A stretch of 52,847 bases of DNA, from positions 1 to 52,847 of the forward strand of contig NZ_JABVCQ010000025.1 of NCBI RefSeq assembly GCF_014145225.1. The letters are read 5' to 3'. Position 1 is the first letter of the stretch. Each line of letters opens with the position of its first letter. The notes beneath the pieces are model-generated. The model was not told the DNA's origin. It saw only the letters and a program-made list of their open reading frames with translations, and did no database searches. This stretch comes from Thiospirillum jenense. Its GTDB lineage: Bacteria; Pseudomonadota; Gammaproteobacteria; Chromatiales; Chromatiaceae. Position numbers and translations under genes: made by a program. Of the stretch, positions 35,829-46,108 are shown in pieces.

Positions 35829-38390
35829 GTGGCAAAACCTCCACCCTTACCCGCTTGGCGCACCAGCCAGCGCCCGCCTAATCCTAATAAACCTGCACCA
35901 CAGCCCCCGCCGCCGCGAATTAAGAAGCACTGGGCTGGTTGGGCAATTTTGAATTGGTTTACGCGCTTTATTGCAACTATTTTTGCATTACCACTCGATG
36001 TCGCATTTATTGGTTTATTCGCGGCGGCTGTGATGGTAGCCATTACTCGCGCTGAATTACCCGACACCAGTCAATTAACCGAAGTGACCTTTGAAGAACC
36101 CTTGCGTATTTATACTGCACAGGGGTCGTTAATGGCCGAGTTTGGTATTCAACGCCGCCGCGCTATTGCGTATCAAGATTTGCCGCGTGAAGTCATTAAC
36201 GCTTTCATTGCGGCAGAAGATCAACGGTTTTTTGGTCATGTTGGGATTGATTTGACTGGATTAGCCCGTGCTGCCCTGCATTTATTGCGCACAGGTAATG
36301 CCACGCAAGGCGGTAGTACTATTACGATGCAAGTGGCGCGTAATTTCTTTCTTACCCGCGAGCGCACCATGCAGCGCAAATTAGCTGAATTATTATTAGC
36401 GTTGCAAATTGAAACCACGCTCACCAAAGAGCAGATTTTAGAACTCTATTTAAACAAAATCTTCTTTGGACATCGGGCCTATGGTATTTCGGCTGCGGCG
36501 GAGTTTTATTACCGCAAAACCCTGCCGCAATTAACAATAGCGGAAATTGCCATGCTGGCCGGCTTGCCCAAAGCGCCGTCGGCTAATAACCCGTTGACCA
36601 ATCCCAAACGCGCTAAAACCCGCCGTGATTATATTTTAGCCCGCATGTACGAATTAGGGTTAATTACCCAAGCACGTTATCAAGAAGCATTAACTGAACC
36701 AGTTGCAGTGACGCCTTATACGCCCGAAATTGAATTCCACGCGGATGATGTCGCCGAAATGGTGCGTCAAGAAATGGTCAATTTATACGGTGAAACCGGC
36801 GCCTATCAAATGGGCTTGCGTGTTTATACAACGATTGATGAATCATTACAAACGGCGGCCGATGAAGCGCTGCACACCGGGTTAATGGCTTATACTCATC
36901 GGCACGGTTATCACGGCCCCGAAGCGCAATTAAAATATGCGCCCCTACTGACCGAAACAGAATTAGACGAGTATTTAGAAACCCGCCCGTTCATTAATGA
37001 TTTACCCGTTGGCGTGGTGATTAAAGTGACCGCCCGTGCTGCGGAAGTGTATTGCGGTGCGGGTATTAAACGCACCTTGACATTGGCGCAAGTCAATTGG
37101 GCGCGGCGCTATCGCTCTCCTAATGGTCGCGGCCCCGCACCCCGGCGGGTGAATGATGCCGTTGCAGTGGGCGATGTCATTCGCTTACGGCAAATAAAAA
37201 ACGATCAATGGCAATTAGCACAAGTGCCATTAGTCAGCGGCGCATTAGTGGCATTAGCGCCGAATGACGGGGCAATTAAAGCCCTCGCCGGCGGCTATGC
37301 GTTTGCATGGAGTAAATTCAATCGCGCCGTTGATAGCCGCCGCCAACCCGGCTCCAGTTTTAAGCCATTCGTGTACGCCGCCGCCTTCGCCAAAGGCTGG
37401 ACGCCCGCCAGTACTGTGTACGATCAACCGTTCTCCCAGCGCACCGGCAACGGTTGGTGGCAGCCGCAAAATGCCGACGGCCGCTTTCTCGGTGCGATGC
37501 GCATCCGCTCGGCATTGGTGCATTCGCGCAACCTCGCCGTGATTGATTTACTCAACCGCATCGGCGTCGCCTACACTCGCGGCTACATCCAACGCTTTGG
37601 TTTTACAGCCAATTCCATGCCCGGCAACTTAACACTCGCCCTCGGCGCCGGCGCCACCTCACCGCTGGACATGGCGGCGGGTTTCGCGGTATTTGCCAAC
37701 GGCGGCTACCGCGTCGTCCCGTACTTCATTTCACGCATCGAGGACGTCAACGGCAACCTGTTATTTGATGCCAATCCCGCCCGCGCCTGCCGCACCTGCT
37801 GGGTCGAATCCGCCACACCCGCGCCGCCCGACCAGACCGCCGTCATCCATGCCACCGGCGTCGCCAACGCCCCGCTCGCCGAGCAAGTGATTGACGCCCG
37901 CGTCGCCTATAACATTGATTCTATTCTAAAAGAAGTCATCACCCACGGCACCGGCAACCGCGCTCGCGTCTTAAAACGTCCCGACATCGCCGGCAAAACT
38001 GGCACGACCAACGACTCCCGCGACTCGTGGTTTGTCGGCTACCACCCCGACCTGTCGGTCGCCGTTTGGATGGGCATGGACGACAACCGCCCGCTCGGTT
38101 CGGGTGAATGGGGCGGCACGGCCGCACTCGGCATTTGGGTCGATTTTATGCGCGAAATCCTGCCAAATTTGCCGAAAATCACGCTCAAAGTGCCACCGCG
38201 CATGGTCACGGTGCGCAGCGGCGACACGTTAGAATATGTCAGCGAAGAGCATCGCCAAAATGTCCCCGCCGATGCGCCTGAACCGCCGCCCGCCGCGCCC
38301 GCGCCCAGACCGAAACCCGCCGCGCCCGCGCCCAAACCCGCGCCGCCGCCGCGTCAAGTGACACCGCGTTTAATGGATGAATTGTTTTAA
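35829..38390 (+). CDS. mrcA: Penicillin-binding protein 1A
   Basis: A bifunctional peptidoglycan glycosyltransferase/transpeptidase, 853 residues. It starts at a GTG (35829); no in-frame ATG lies upstream before a TGA. Order: Pro-rich cytoplasmic N-terminus, one membrane helix (~45-75), GT51 domain with catalytic Glu130 (AAEDQRFF) and GGSTITMQ, an OB-like insert, and the transpeptidase with Ser509 (SSFK), SRN (566-568) and KTG (723-725). The last ~60 residues are a Pro/Ala-rich tail that is probably disordered. The 3' third is markedly more GC-rich. Confidence 0.95.
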   Translation: MAKPPPLPAWRTSQRPPNPNKPAPQPPPPRIKKHWAGWAILNWFTRFIATIFALPLDVAFIGLFAAAVMVAITRAELPDTSQLTEVTFEEPLRIYTAQGSLMAEFGIQRRRAIAYQDLPREVINAFIAAEDQRFFGHVGIDLTGLARAALHLLRTGNATQGGSTITMQVARNFFLTRERTMQRKLAELLLALQIETTLTKEQILELYLNKIFFGHRAYGISAAAEFYYRKTLPQLTIAEIAMLAGLPKAPSANNPLTNPKRAKTRRDYILARMYELGLITQARYQEALTEPVAVTPYTPEIEFHADDVAEMVRQEMVNLYGETGAYQMGLRVYTTIDESLQTAADEALHTGLMAYTHRHGYHGPEAQLKYAPLLTETELDEYLETRPFINDLPVGVVIKVTARAAEVYCGAGIKRTLTLAQVNWARRYRSPNGRGPAPRRVNDAVAVGDVIRLRQIKNDQWQLAQVPLVSGALVALAPNDGAIKALAGGYAFAWSKFNRAVDSRRQPGSSFKPFVYAAAFAKGWTPASTVYDQPFSQRTGNGWWQPQNADGRFLGAMRIRSALVHSRNLAVIDLLNRIGVAYTRGYIQRFGFTANSMPGNLTLALGAGATSPLDMAAGFAVFANGGYRVVPYFISRIEDVNGNLLFDANPARACRTCWVESATPAPPDQTAVIHATGVANAPLAEQVIDARVAYNIDSILKEVITHGTGNRARVLKRPDIAGKTGTTNDSRDSWFVGYHPDLSVAVWMGMDDNRPLGSGEWGGTAALGIWVDFMREILPNLPKITLKVPPRMVTVRSGDTLEYVSEEHRQNVPADAPEPPPAAPAPRPKPAAPAPKPAPPPRQVTPRLMDELF

Positions 38391-38471
38391 TTAACGTTGT
38401 TTAAATGAGCGGGAATGAACTCCGCCGCGTGATCGAATAAACCGCGCCGACGGTCAATTAACATCGTGCAA

Positions 38472-39743
38472 TTAACGCCGCTGTTTTTGCATTGCCCGCC
38501 AGCGCCAATACGCCACGACATTTGATGGCGATGGACAACAATTTGGCGGCGGCAACCAATTCATTTCTTGAAAAAACTGAAGATGACCGCGCCAAAACTG
38601 CGCATCAATTGGTGGATAATTTAGCCCAGCGGCTGTTAATAACTCGTTTGCATAACGCGCATCAAACCCAGTGCGTTGTAATGCAGATGACGGCGATTCT
38701 AATAACGGCGCCGCCGCCAAATTTAATTGCATCGCCGTCGTTGGATCCGATTGATACAGGGCGGCAGCGTGGCGTTGAACCTGATTAACCCACGCCGCCG
38801 CGCTGACACCAGTTAATGAATACCCAAAACCCTGGACGCTTGACCATAATTCCTCCCACGCAATGGGTTGGGGATGAATCAAATGAAAAATACGCTGCGC
38901 GGCGCTGGCTTGATGCGCAAATAACACCACCGCTCGGCTAGTAAAATCGGCCGGTATCATCTGCATTGGTTGCAATGACAACGGGAATTGCCCCACCATC
39001 ACGCAGGCTTTTAATAACAAATACAACTGATCGTTATCATTCATCATCACCTGCGTTTGACTATTGCCAAATATTCGCCCAATCCGAATAATACTGCCCG
39101 GCAAACCGCGCTGAAAAGCCCGTTCCACCATGCGCTCCGCCACCCATTTTGTTTGCACATATCCCGACGCATTCAATGGACAGGGCGGCGTTTCATGTTC
39201 ATTAAACGGCGCTCGTTGATACGGCAATGGCTTGGGTGTAAATAATGATAATGTGGAAATAAACTGCACGGGTTTAATCGTTAGATAACCCGCCAAACGC
39301 AAAATCTCAGCCGTCCCCAATACATTCGCCGGGCGTAAATGATGATAAGGCGGTAAAATATGCGTCGCAGCGCCATTATGATAAATCACGTTAATCTGTT
39401 CGGCTAATGCGGTGAATTGCGCGGGCGTTAAACCCAACTGCGGCTGTTCTAAATCGCCCGCAATTGGCACAATGCGCGTGATTAAATCATCACGCCACAA
39501 CCGATTAGCTTGCATTTGCGCAATCAAGCGCGCTTGCGCCGCCGCTGTATCGGGCGCCCGAATTAAACAATACACCACTGCATCGGTATCATGCAGTAAA
39601 GCATTTAATAGATGTACGCCAACAAAACCCGTCGCACCGGTTAATAAAACCACCGGCGGTTGATGAGATTGACTCACGCAACCATCATAATTCACCTGAT
39701 CGGCTAAATTGGCATCCGCCAATAATGTTGCTAATTCACTCAT
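38472..39743 (-). CDS. Stand-alone thioester reductase
   Basis: 423 residues of the NAD(P)-binding male-sterility/thioester reductase family, which releases a carrier-bound acyl chain as aldehyde or alcohol. VVLLTGATGFVGVHLLNAL is the nucleotide site; YHNGAATHILPPYHHLRPANVLGT and YVQTKWVAERMVERA supply the catalytic Tyr-x-x-x-Lys. There is no adenylation or carrier domain attached and no ACP gene nearby. The C-terminal ~90 residues replace the usual substrate-lid region. It is convergent with PBP1A and divergent from dihydroorotase. Confidence 0.85.
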   Translation of the reverse strand: MSELATLLADANLADQVNYDGCVSQSHQPPVVLLTGATGFVGVHLLNALLHDTDAVVYCLIRAPDTAAAQARLIAQMQANRLWRDDLITRIVPIAGDLEQPQLGLTPAQFTALAEQINVIYHNGAATHILPPYHHLRPANVLGTAEILRLAGYLTIKPVQFISTLSLFTPKPLPYQRAPFNEHETPPCPLNASGYVQTKWVAERMVERAFQRGLPGSIIRIGRIFGNSQTQVMMNDNDQLYLLLKACVMVGQFPLSLQPMQMIPADFTSRAVVLFAHQASAAQRIFHLIHPQPIAWEELWSSVQGFGYSLTGVSAAAWVNQVQRHAAALYQSDPTTAMQLNLAAAPLLESPSSALQRTGFDARYANELLTAAGLNYPPIDAQFWRGHLQFFQEMNWLPPPNCCPSPSNVVAYWRWRAMQKQRR

Positions 39744-39827
39744 TGTGCTATGCTAAATGATCGTTAACTGTCAATCGTGTTCTATCATCATCCACCCGCT
39801 TTGCCGTTATCATAACAGGAAATCACC

Positions 39828-41171
39828 ATGTCCAGTTTACTGATTCTCAATGCCCAGTTAATTAATGAAGGGCGCAGTTTTGTTGCTGACATGTTGATTG
39901 AAAACAGCCGCATCGCCGCAATTGGCGCTGATTTACAATCCCGTCCGGCTGACCGCGTAATTGACGCCAATGGTTGGTTATTATTCCCCGGCATGATTGA
40001 TGACCAAGTTCATTGCCGCGAACCAGGGTTAACGCATAAAGCCGAATTATTCACAGAATCACGCGCCGCGGCTGCTGGCGGTATTACCAGTTTTATGGAT
40101 ATGCCGAATACGCAACCGCCGACATTAGATGTACTCACATTAGAACATAAATACGCCCGCGCTGCCCAAGTGTGTTGTGTAAATTATGGGTTTTATTTCG
40201 GCGCGAGCAATGATAATCTCGACGCTATTCAACGTTTAGCCATTGGTCAAGCCTGCGGGATTAAAATATTCATGGGCGCTTCAACGGGCAATTTATTAGT
40301 GGATGATCCGCTAATATTAGAACGCATCTTTGCAACTGCGCCCGTGTTAATTGCCACGCATTGCGAAGATACGCCGACGATTTTAACCAATGAAGCCGCC
40401 TGGCGAGCGCGTTATGGCGACGCCGTGCCAATGACCGCGCATCCTGAGATTCGTTCAGAAACCGCGTGTTGGCGCTCATCTTCATTTGCCGTGTCATTAG
40501 CGAAACGATTAAAAACCCGCCTGCATGTATTGCATCTTACCACCGCCCGTGAATTAACTTTATTTATAGCGGGCAACATAGCAGATAAACAAATTACCGC
40601 AGAGGTGTGCGTCCATCATTTGACATTTGATGACCGTGATTACGCCACATTAGGCACCCATCTTAAATGCAATCCGGCCGTTAAAACCACTGCTGACCGC
40701 GAGGCTTTACGCCGTGCATTAACCAGTGGGCAATTAGATGTGATTGGCACCGATCACGCCCCGCATACCTTAACTGAAAAAGCCCAATCCTATTTTCATG
40801 CACCATCTGGATTACCGCTAGTGCAGGACGCATTACCCGCGTTATTTGAATTGGTGCATGATGGATATTTAACACCCGCCGAATTGGTCAATAAAACTAG
40901 CCACGCCGTCGCCACTTGTTTTAATCTCAAAGAGCGCGGTTATTTGCGTGAAGGCTATTATGCTGATTTAACACTCATTCACCCCAACGCACCCTACACT
41001 GTGACTAATGAACACGTCTTATCCAAATGCGGCTGGACGCCATTTCACGGTCGCCAATTGCGCGCTCGCGTGATGATGACTATTGTGAATGGCGACATTG
41101 TTTATGAACACGGCCAAATTAATTCACAGGTGCGGGGGCAGCGATTGCAATTCGGCCCCACGCGGCAATAA
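39828..41171 (+). CDS. pyrC: Dihydroorotase (type I-like)
   Basis: 447 residues of the amidohydrolase family; cyclises carbamoyl aspartate to dihydroorotate. The metal motif is DDQVHCREPG: the first His of the usual HxH is Gln, as I recall from a subgroup with DDQVH. Other residues are in place: Lys in IKIFMGAS for carboxylation, His in ATHCED, His in LHVLHL, and Asp in GTDHAPHT. AGGA lies eight bases before the ATG. The C-terminal GRQLRARVMMTIVNGDIVYEHG is typical. Probably active. Confidence 0.9.
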   Translation: MSSLLILNAQLINEGRSFVADMLIENSRIAAIGADLQSRPADRVIDANGWLLFPGMIDDQVHCREPGLTHKAELFTESRAAAAGGITSFMDMPNTQPPTLDVLTLEHKYARAAQVCCVNYGFYFGASNDNLDAIQRLAIGQACGIKIFMGASTGNLLVDDPLILERIFATAPVLIATHCEDTPTILTNEAAWRARYGDAVPMTAHPEIRSETACWRSSSFAVSLAKRLKTRLHVLHLTTARELTLFIAGNIADKQITAEVCVHHLTFDDRDYATLGTHLKCNPAVKTTADREALRRALTSGQLDVIGTDHAPHTLTEKAQSYFHAPSGLPLVQDALPALFELVHDGYLTPAELVNKTSHAVATCFNLKERGYLREGYYADLTLIHPNAPYTVTNEHVLSKCGWTPFHGRQLRARVMMTIVNGDIVYEHGQINSQVRGQRLQFGPTRQ

Positions 41172-41296
41172 CTTAACATCTGTGTTTAACAGAGTGGCAC
41201 ATGATTTAATTTGCCATTTATTCAATTCCGTTTTATGCTAATCAGGGTCGCTTTCCATTGACGTTTTTTATTTACATTCTACCGGTTTAATGATAC

Positions 41297-43096
41297 ATGA
41301 CAACTGCTAATTTTGATCCCAATCAATTATACGCGCTGCCGCCCGTGACAATTCAACCCATTGACCCGCGCAGCATCATGTTAATTCGCGCTGACACCGG
41401 CGCCCTTGCCGCAATTGATGCACGCTGGCAACCGTTTTTAAATCAATTGCGCATCTTTCGCACCCTCCCCGATCACGCCCGCGCTATTGCCGCGTTATCA
41501 CCTGATTTTAATGGACAAGAACAGTTTATATTAGCCGCGTTAATGCAGTTATTACCGCGTCAATTATTCATCAGCAGCGACGCGGTATTAAAAAAAATTG
41601 AGACCGCCGCCCCGCCGTTATTCACCACGCCAATAACCACCGTGTGCATTCGCACCTGTGATCGCCCGGCGGCGCTGGAGCGATTGTTGACCGCGCTGGC
41701 AACGCGCACTGCGGCGGAGAGCAGCCGCTATCCTATTGAAATCATTGATGATTCGCGTGACGCTGACCACATCACCCGCAATCGGGCGCTGGCGGCGCAG
41801 TTCGACATCACCTACGTTGGGCGCGCTGAACAATCGGCGCTGTTAGACGCACTTTGTCAGCAATTCGCCGCAGATGCCGACACGTTGCGTTGGTTACTTG
41901 ACGCCACCAATCCCGCGCATCAGGGGCAGCCGACCTACGGTGTGTTGTATAACTTATTGTTTTTACGACATGCCGGGCAGCACATTTTGATGTTGGATGA
42001 TGACGCCCTGCCGAGCGCGTGGGTTGCGCCGAACACGGATTGGCAGCCGTTATTTGCGGAGGGGGCGGGCGTTGGCTGGGCTTTTTTGCAACATGCGACG
42101 GCAACGCAACAACTGGTGGCATGGGACGGCGATCCGCTGGCGGCACATGCCCAGACGCTCGGGCTACCGCTGGCGACGGCGCTGCGGCAATTGCCCGGTC
42201 AGGCGGTGACTGATCCCTTGACAACTGCCGCGTTATCTGAAACAGCGTTTGCCAACACCGTGCATCCCTACGCCACGCCAGGCAATATTCGTTTTACAGT
42301 CAATGGGTTACTGGGCGACACCGGTAGCGTTGGCGATCACTATTTGCTGTATCAAGCCGCCACTGCCATCCCTGATCTGTACACCGACGAGGCGGCGTAT
42401 CAACAATTTCGTGCCGCGCCGCGCTGTGCGTTCACGGGTACTCAGCGGCCACTTTTAACCAACGTGTCGCGGTTACACCACACAACCTGCGCAGGACTGG
42501 CGCTCACCGCCCTGATTCCGCCCGTGATGCCGACAGAGCGTGGCGAAGATGCACTGCTCGGTAGCCTGCTGGGGTATCTCTATCCGGAGGATTTTGGTTT
42601 GCGGTTGCCATTTGCATTAGATCATGCGCCATTCGCGCCGCGTAATTGGCAATTTGCGCCGGCGCAATTAGCCGAGCCGCCAACGGCTAATTCGGTATTA
42701 ACTTTGTGGATTGCAGCTATTCGTGCGCCAATTGAAATCGCGCCAATAGAACGATTAAACATACTCGCGCAAACCATTCAAACGCTGGCGCAGCGTGGTC
42801 AATTAAAATCCCGTTTATATGACATCATTCAATTGCGGTTTCATACCGTATTGTCCGAGCATTTTGCATTGACTCGGCAAGTATTAGCAACAACTCAAAC
42901 GGGTTGTAATAGTTGGCGCCACGATGTCACTCGTATTAACCAATGGCTATTGCAACGGCTGCAACAACCAACCGCTTTAGTGAATACCGCGCAATTAACT
43001 CAATTAGCCGAAATGCTGGAACGTTATGCACATGCGCTCGACGTTTGGCAACGTGCTTTTCAATTCTGCCAACAGCGCAATCAAGCGCGGCAGTGA
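41297..43096 (+). CDS. GT2-like glycosyltransferase with N-terminal PqqD-like region
   Basis: 599 residues. Residues ~20-95 look like a small winged-helix/PqqD-type fold (IDPRSIMLIRADTGALAAI...) by pattern only. From ~115 a GT-A domain begins: TTVCIRTCDRP, EIIDDSRD (148-155), TRNRAL, and a metal-binding DDD at 234-236 (HILMLDDDALPS). A helical C-terminal region of ~150 residues follows. Sugar donor and acceptor unknown. It lies 125 bases after dihydroorotase and 98 before the AMP-ligase, same strand; the three may be co-expressed. Confidence 0.7.
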   Translation: MTTANFDPNQLYALPPVTIQPIDPRSIMLIRADTGALAAIDARWQPFLNQLRIFRTLPDHARAIAALSPDFNGQEQFILAALMQLLPRQLFISSDAVLKKIETAAPPLFTTPITTVCIRTCDRPAALERLLTALATRTAAESSRYPIEIIDDSRDADHITRNRALAAQFDITYVGRAEQSALLDALCQQFAADADTLRWLLDATNPAHQGQPTYGVLYNLLFLRHAGQHILMLDDDALPSAWVAPNTDWQPLFAEGAGVGWAFLQHATATQQLVAWDGDPLAAHAQTLGLPLATALRQLPGQAVTDPLTTAALSETAFANTVHPYATPGNIRFTVNGLLGDTGSVGDHYLLYQAATAIPDLYTDEAAYQQFRAAPRCAFTGTQRPLLTNVSRLHHTTCAGLALTALIPPVMPTERGEDALLGSLLGYLYPEDFGLRLPFALDHAPFAPRNWQFAPAQLAEPPTANSVLTLWIAAIRAPIEIAPIERLNILAQTIQTLAQRGQLKSRLYDIIQLRFHTVLSEHFALTRQVLATTQTGCNSWRHDVTRINQWLLQRLQQPTALVNTAQLTQLAEMLERYAHALDVWQRAFQFCQQRNQARQ

Positions 43097-43194
43097 ATGA
43101 TAAACGTATCATCCGGAACGGCGCATATCGAATAATTTAGATAGGTTCATTGCGCACTGTATTTGCTTAAATCACATCATCATTGGAGGCGAAC

Positions 43195-44841
43195 ATGTCG
43201 CAGTCATCTTTACCCACTGATTCAGACTTGACAGCGGAATTTTCTGCGCAGATTGCCCCAGAATCATTAACCGCCGGCGCACTTTATTATCCGCCACGAC
43301 CGTTTCATTACCAAACAACTGACACGCTCTTTACTGCATTAATTAAAGCCCGCCAACAGTTTGGTTGTGTGCATGACCAATGGGAAGACATGCAGCCTAA
43401 ACAGTATTGCTATGCTGATTTAATTCAACTGTCATTAGTACTCGGGCGGTTAATCACCAAACACAGTGCGGCGGGTGAACACATCGGTATTTTAATGCCG
43501 AATATGACGGTGACAATGGGATTATTAATTGGCACATCAGCTTTCGGGCGCATTCCCTGTATGCTCAATTACACGGCGGGGAGTGATGGGATTCAACATG
43601 CGTGTCAAGTCGCGCAGATTAAAACGGTGATTACTTCCCGCGCTTTTTTGAATAAAGCTGATTTAACTGAGACAATTGGCGCCGTGCGTCAAGTGCAGTT
43701 TATCTATCTTGAATCATTGCGCAAACAGTTCAGTTTATTTGATAAACTGTGGTTGATGTTATTTGCGCGGTGGCGACCAAAGAGCGCTGTACCAATTCAA
43801 AATTCCGAAGCGCCGGCCGTGGTGTTATTTACCTCCGGCTCTGAAGGTAAACCTAAAGGTGTGGTCTTATCGCATCGTGCATTATTAACGAATGTCGCGC
43901 AAATTATGGCGGCGTTATCCATTGATCGGCGCGACAGTGTATTTAATTGTTTGCCGATTTTTCATTCGTTTGGCTTGACCGCCGGCACCTTGTTACCATT
44001 AGTCAGCGGTGCCAAGTTAATGCTCTACACCAGCCCGCTGCATTTCAAACTGATTCCCGAGTTCATTCGCACCAAACGCAGCACAGTATTATTCGGCACC
44101 AGCACCTTTTTATTACGCTATGCGCAAAACGGCAGTCGGGCGCATTTTGAAAGTTTGCGCTATGTGGTTGCCGGTGCTGAAAAATTAGCAGCACCAGTGC
44201 GGCATCTCTGGTCGGAACACTTCGGCATTGATATTTTAGAAGGCTATGGCGCGACTGAAACCGCACCTGTATTGGCGGTCAATACGCCAACCGCCAATCG
44301 TATTGGCAGCGTCGGGCAGTTATTACCCGGGATTGCAGCGCAAGTCATTCCAGTTCCCGAGATTCATAGCGGCGGTGAATTGCATGTGTGCGGTGATAAT
44401 TTAATGTTGGGTTATTATCATTATACAGCGCCCGCGCAATTAGAACCGCCCGCGTCTATTGCCGGTCTGGGTTGGTATAATACGGGTGATGTGGTAATGA
44501 TTGATAGCGACGGATTTATTCATATTACCGGCCGCTTAAAACGGTTTGCGAAAGTGGCGGGTGAAATGGTGTCATTGGAGTTAATAGAAAGCGTGGCACG
44601 GGCGATTTCTACTGACGCATTACACGCGGCGATTTGTATTGCCGATGTTGGGCGCGGTGAAGCCATTATTTTATGCACCACTGATGCGGCATTAACCCGC
44701 GAGCAATTAGTAACGGCGGTGCGCAATCAGGGTTATCCAGAAATTGTTTTGCCGCGCCGTATTAAAGTATTGGAGACGTTACCATTGCTGGGAACGGGCA
44801 AGATTGATTATTTGTCATTGCGCGCATTGGAAATGACGTGA
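43195..44841 (+). CDS. AMP-dependent acyl ligase (Aas/acyl-CoA synthetase type)
   Basis: 548 residues from the ATG at 43195, which has GGAGG five bases upstream (the frame opens at a TTG 12 bases earlier). Adenylate-forming motifs: VVLFTSGSEGKPKGVVLSHRAL, EGYGATETAPVLA, YNTGDVVMIDSDGFIHITGR, and the catalytic Lys in GTGKIDYLSL. Overall it resembles the acyl-ACP synthetase part of Aas. The acceptor (CoA or ACP) is not determined. A REP palindrome follows 13 bases after the stop. Confidence 0.88.
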   Translation: MSQSSLPTDSDLTAEFSAQIAPESLTAGALYYPPRPFHYQTTDTLFTALIKARQQFGCVHDQWEDMQPKQYCYADLIQLSLVLGRLITKHSAAGEHIGILMPNMTVTMGLLIGTSAFGRIPCMLNYTAGSDGIQHACQVAQIKTVITSRAFLNKADLTETIGAVRQVQFIYLESLRKQFSLFDKLWLMLFARWRPKSAVPIQNSEAPAVVLFTSGSEGKPKGVVLSHRALLTNVAQIMAALSIDRRDSVFNCLPIFHSFGLTAGTLLPLVSGAKLMLYTSPLHFKLIPEFIRTKRSTVLFGTSTFLLRYAQNGSRAHFESLRYVVAGAEKLAAPVRHLWSEHFGIDILEGYGATETAPVLAVNTPTANRIGSVGQLLPGIAAQVIPVPEIHSGGELHVCGDNLMLGYYHYTAPAQLEPPASIAGLGWYNTGDVVMIDSDGFIHITGRLKRFAKVAGEMVSLELIESVARAISTDALHAAICIADVGRGEAIILCTTDAALTREQLVTAVRNQGYPEIVLPRRIKVLETLPLLGTGKIDYLSLRALEMT

Positions 44842-44854
44842 TGATAAAATTTTG

Positions 44855-44880
44855 CGTTCCCACGCTGGAACGTGGGAACG
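44855..44880. repeat. REP-like palindrome, copy 3
   Basis: CGTTCCCACG (44855-44864), CTGGAA, CGTGGGAACG (44871-44880): a perfect 10-base stem, followed by ATC as in the other copies. Between convergent genes. Confidence 0.8.
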
Positions 44881-44910
44881 ATCAATTCACCTTAATACAA
44901 CTTTAACGAT

Positions 44911-45921
44911 CTAATTGTGTTTGTAATAATTCAAATACCACTCGACAAAGCGAGCGATGCCAGTTTCAACTGACGTGGCAGGTTTATAATCCACATCAGC
45001 AACCAAATCGGTCACGTCTGCATAGGTATCTGGCACATCACCCAATTGCAACGGCAATAAGTTTTTAACGGCTGTTTTACCCAAACATTGTTCCAATACG
45101 GCAATGTAATGCAGCAATTCAACCGGCTGGTTATTACCGATATTATACAAGCGATAGGGCGCTAAACTATTGGCTGAATCGGGGGCATCACCGCGCCAAT
45201 TGGGATTGGGTTGGGCAATGCGATCCAATACACGAATGACGCCTTCGACAATATCATCAATATAAGTGAAGTCGCGGCGGTGGTGGCCGTAATTAAACAC
45301 ATCAATGGGTTCATTGGCGAGAATAGCGCGGGTGAATTTGAATAACGCCATGTCCGGCCGCCCCCAAGGTCCATAGACAGTGAAGAAGCGTAAACCAGTG
45401 GTTGGCAATTGAAATAAATGGCTATAGGTGTGCGCCATTAATTCATTTGCTTTTTTACTGGCGGCATATAAACTGAGCGGATGATCCACATTGTCATGCA
45501 CCGAAAATGGCATTTGTGTATTCGCGCCATACACCGAACTACTGGACGCATACACCAAATGTTCAATACCCTGATGACGACAGCCTTCTAAAATATGCGC
45601 AAACCCAACCAGATTAGTATCAATATAAGCCAATGGATTATCAATTGAATAGCGCACCCCGGCTTGGGCGGCTAAATTGACCACGCGCTGCGGTTGGTAT
45701 TTGGCAAAAGCGGTTGCAATGCCGGCGCGATCTTCTAAGTTTAAGCGCAAATCAATAAAACGTTCATAGGCAAGTAGTCGGTCTAAACGCGCTCGCTTGA
45801 GGTTGACATCATAATAATCATTCAAATTATCAATGCCAATCACCTCGTCACCGCGTTCTAATAAACGCAGTGCTAAGTTTGAGCCAATAAAACCCGCCGT
45901 GCCGGTAATTAAAACTTTCAT
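44911..45921 (-). CDS. UDP-glucuronate 4-epimerase-type NAD epimerase
   Basis: 336 residues from the ATG at 45921, with GAGG just upstream; the frame reaches 46008 but the added residues precede the Rossmann start. [20 protein letters not shown] binds NAD; catalytic Tyr152 and Lys lie in [28 protein letters not shown] is the pattern of capsule-type UDP-GlcA 4-epimerases. It supplies UDP-galacturonate for surface polysaccharide. No other polysaccharide genes adjoin it. Confidence 0.9.
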   Translation of the reverse strand: MKVLITGTAGFIGSNLALRLLERGDEVIGIDNLNDYYDVNLKRARLDRLLAYERFIDLRLNLEDRAGIATAFAKYQPQRVVNLAAQAGVRYSIDNPLAYIDTNLVGFAHILEGCRHQGIEHLVYASSSSVYGANTQMPFSVHDNVDHPLSLYAASKKANELMAHTYSHLFQLPTTGLRFFTVYGPWGRPDMALFKFTRAILANEPIDVFNYGHHRRDFTYIDDIVEGVIRVLDRIAQPNPNWRGDAPDSANSLAPYRLYNIGNNQPVELLHYIAVLEQCLGKTAVKNLLPLQLGDVPDTYADVTDLVADVDYKPATSVETGIARFVEWYLNYYKHN

Positions 45922-46108
45922 ACAGCCTCGTGTGTTGGATGATTGGAAAACAACATGACAGCAAATCACTGGTGTCATTGCTATCATACGCGCTAAATCA
46001 ATTGACAATCAACGCAATCAGAAGCGTATAATAACAGCATTGCTGACGTGCCAAGTGCGTTATCATTCCGACAACGCGGTGTTCTATTGCTATGCGACGG
46101 TGTCAATT

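Noticed and set aside
41808-42224. 138-codon minus-strand frame inside the GT2-like gene
   Set aside because: Low-complexity Pro/Arg composition; the plus-strand protein has clear glycosyltransferase motifs through this stretch.
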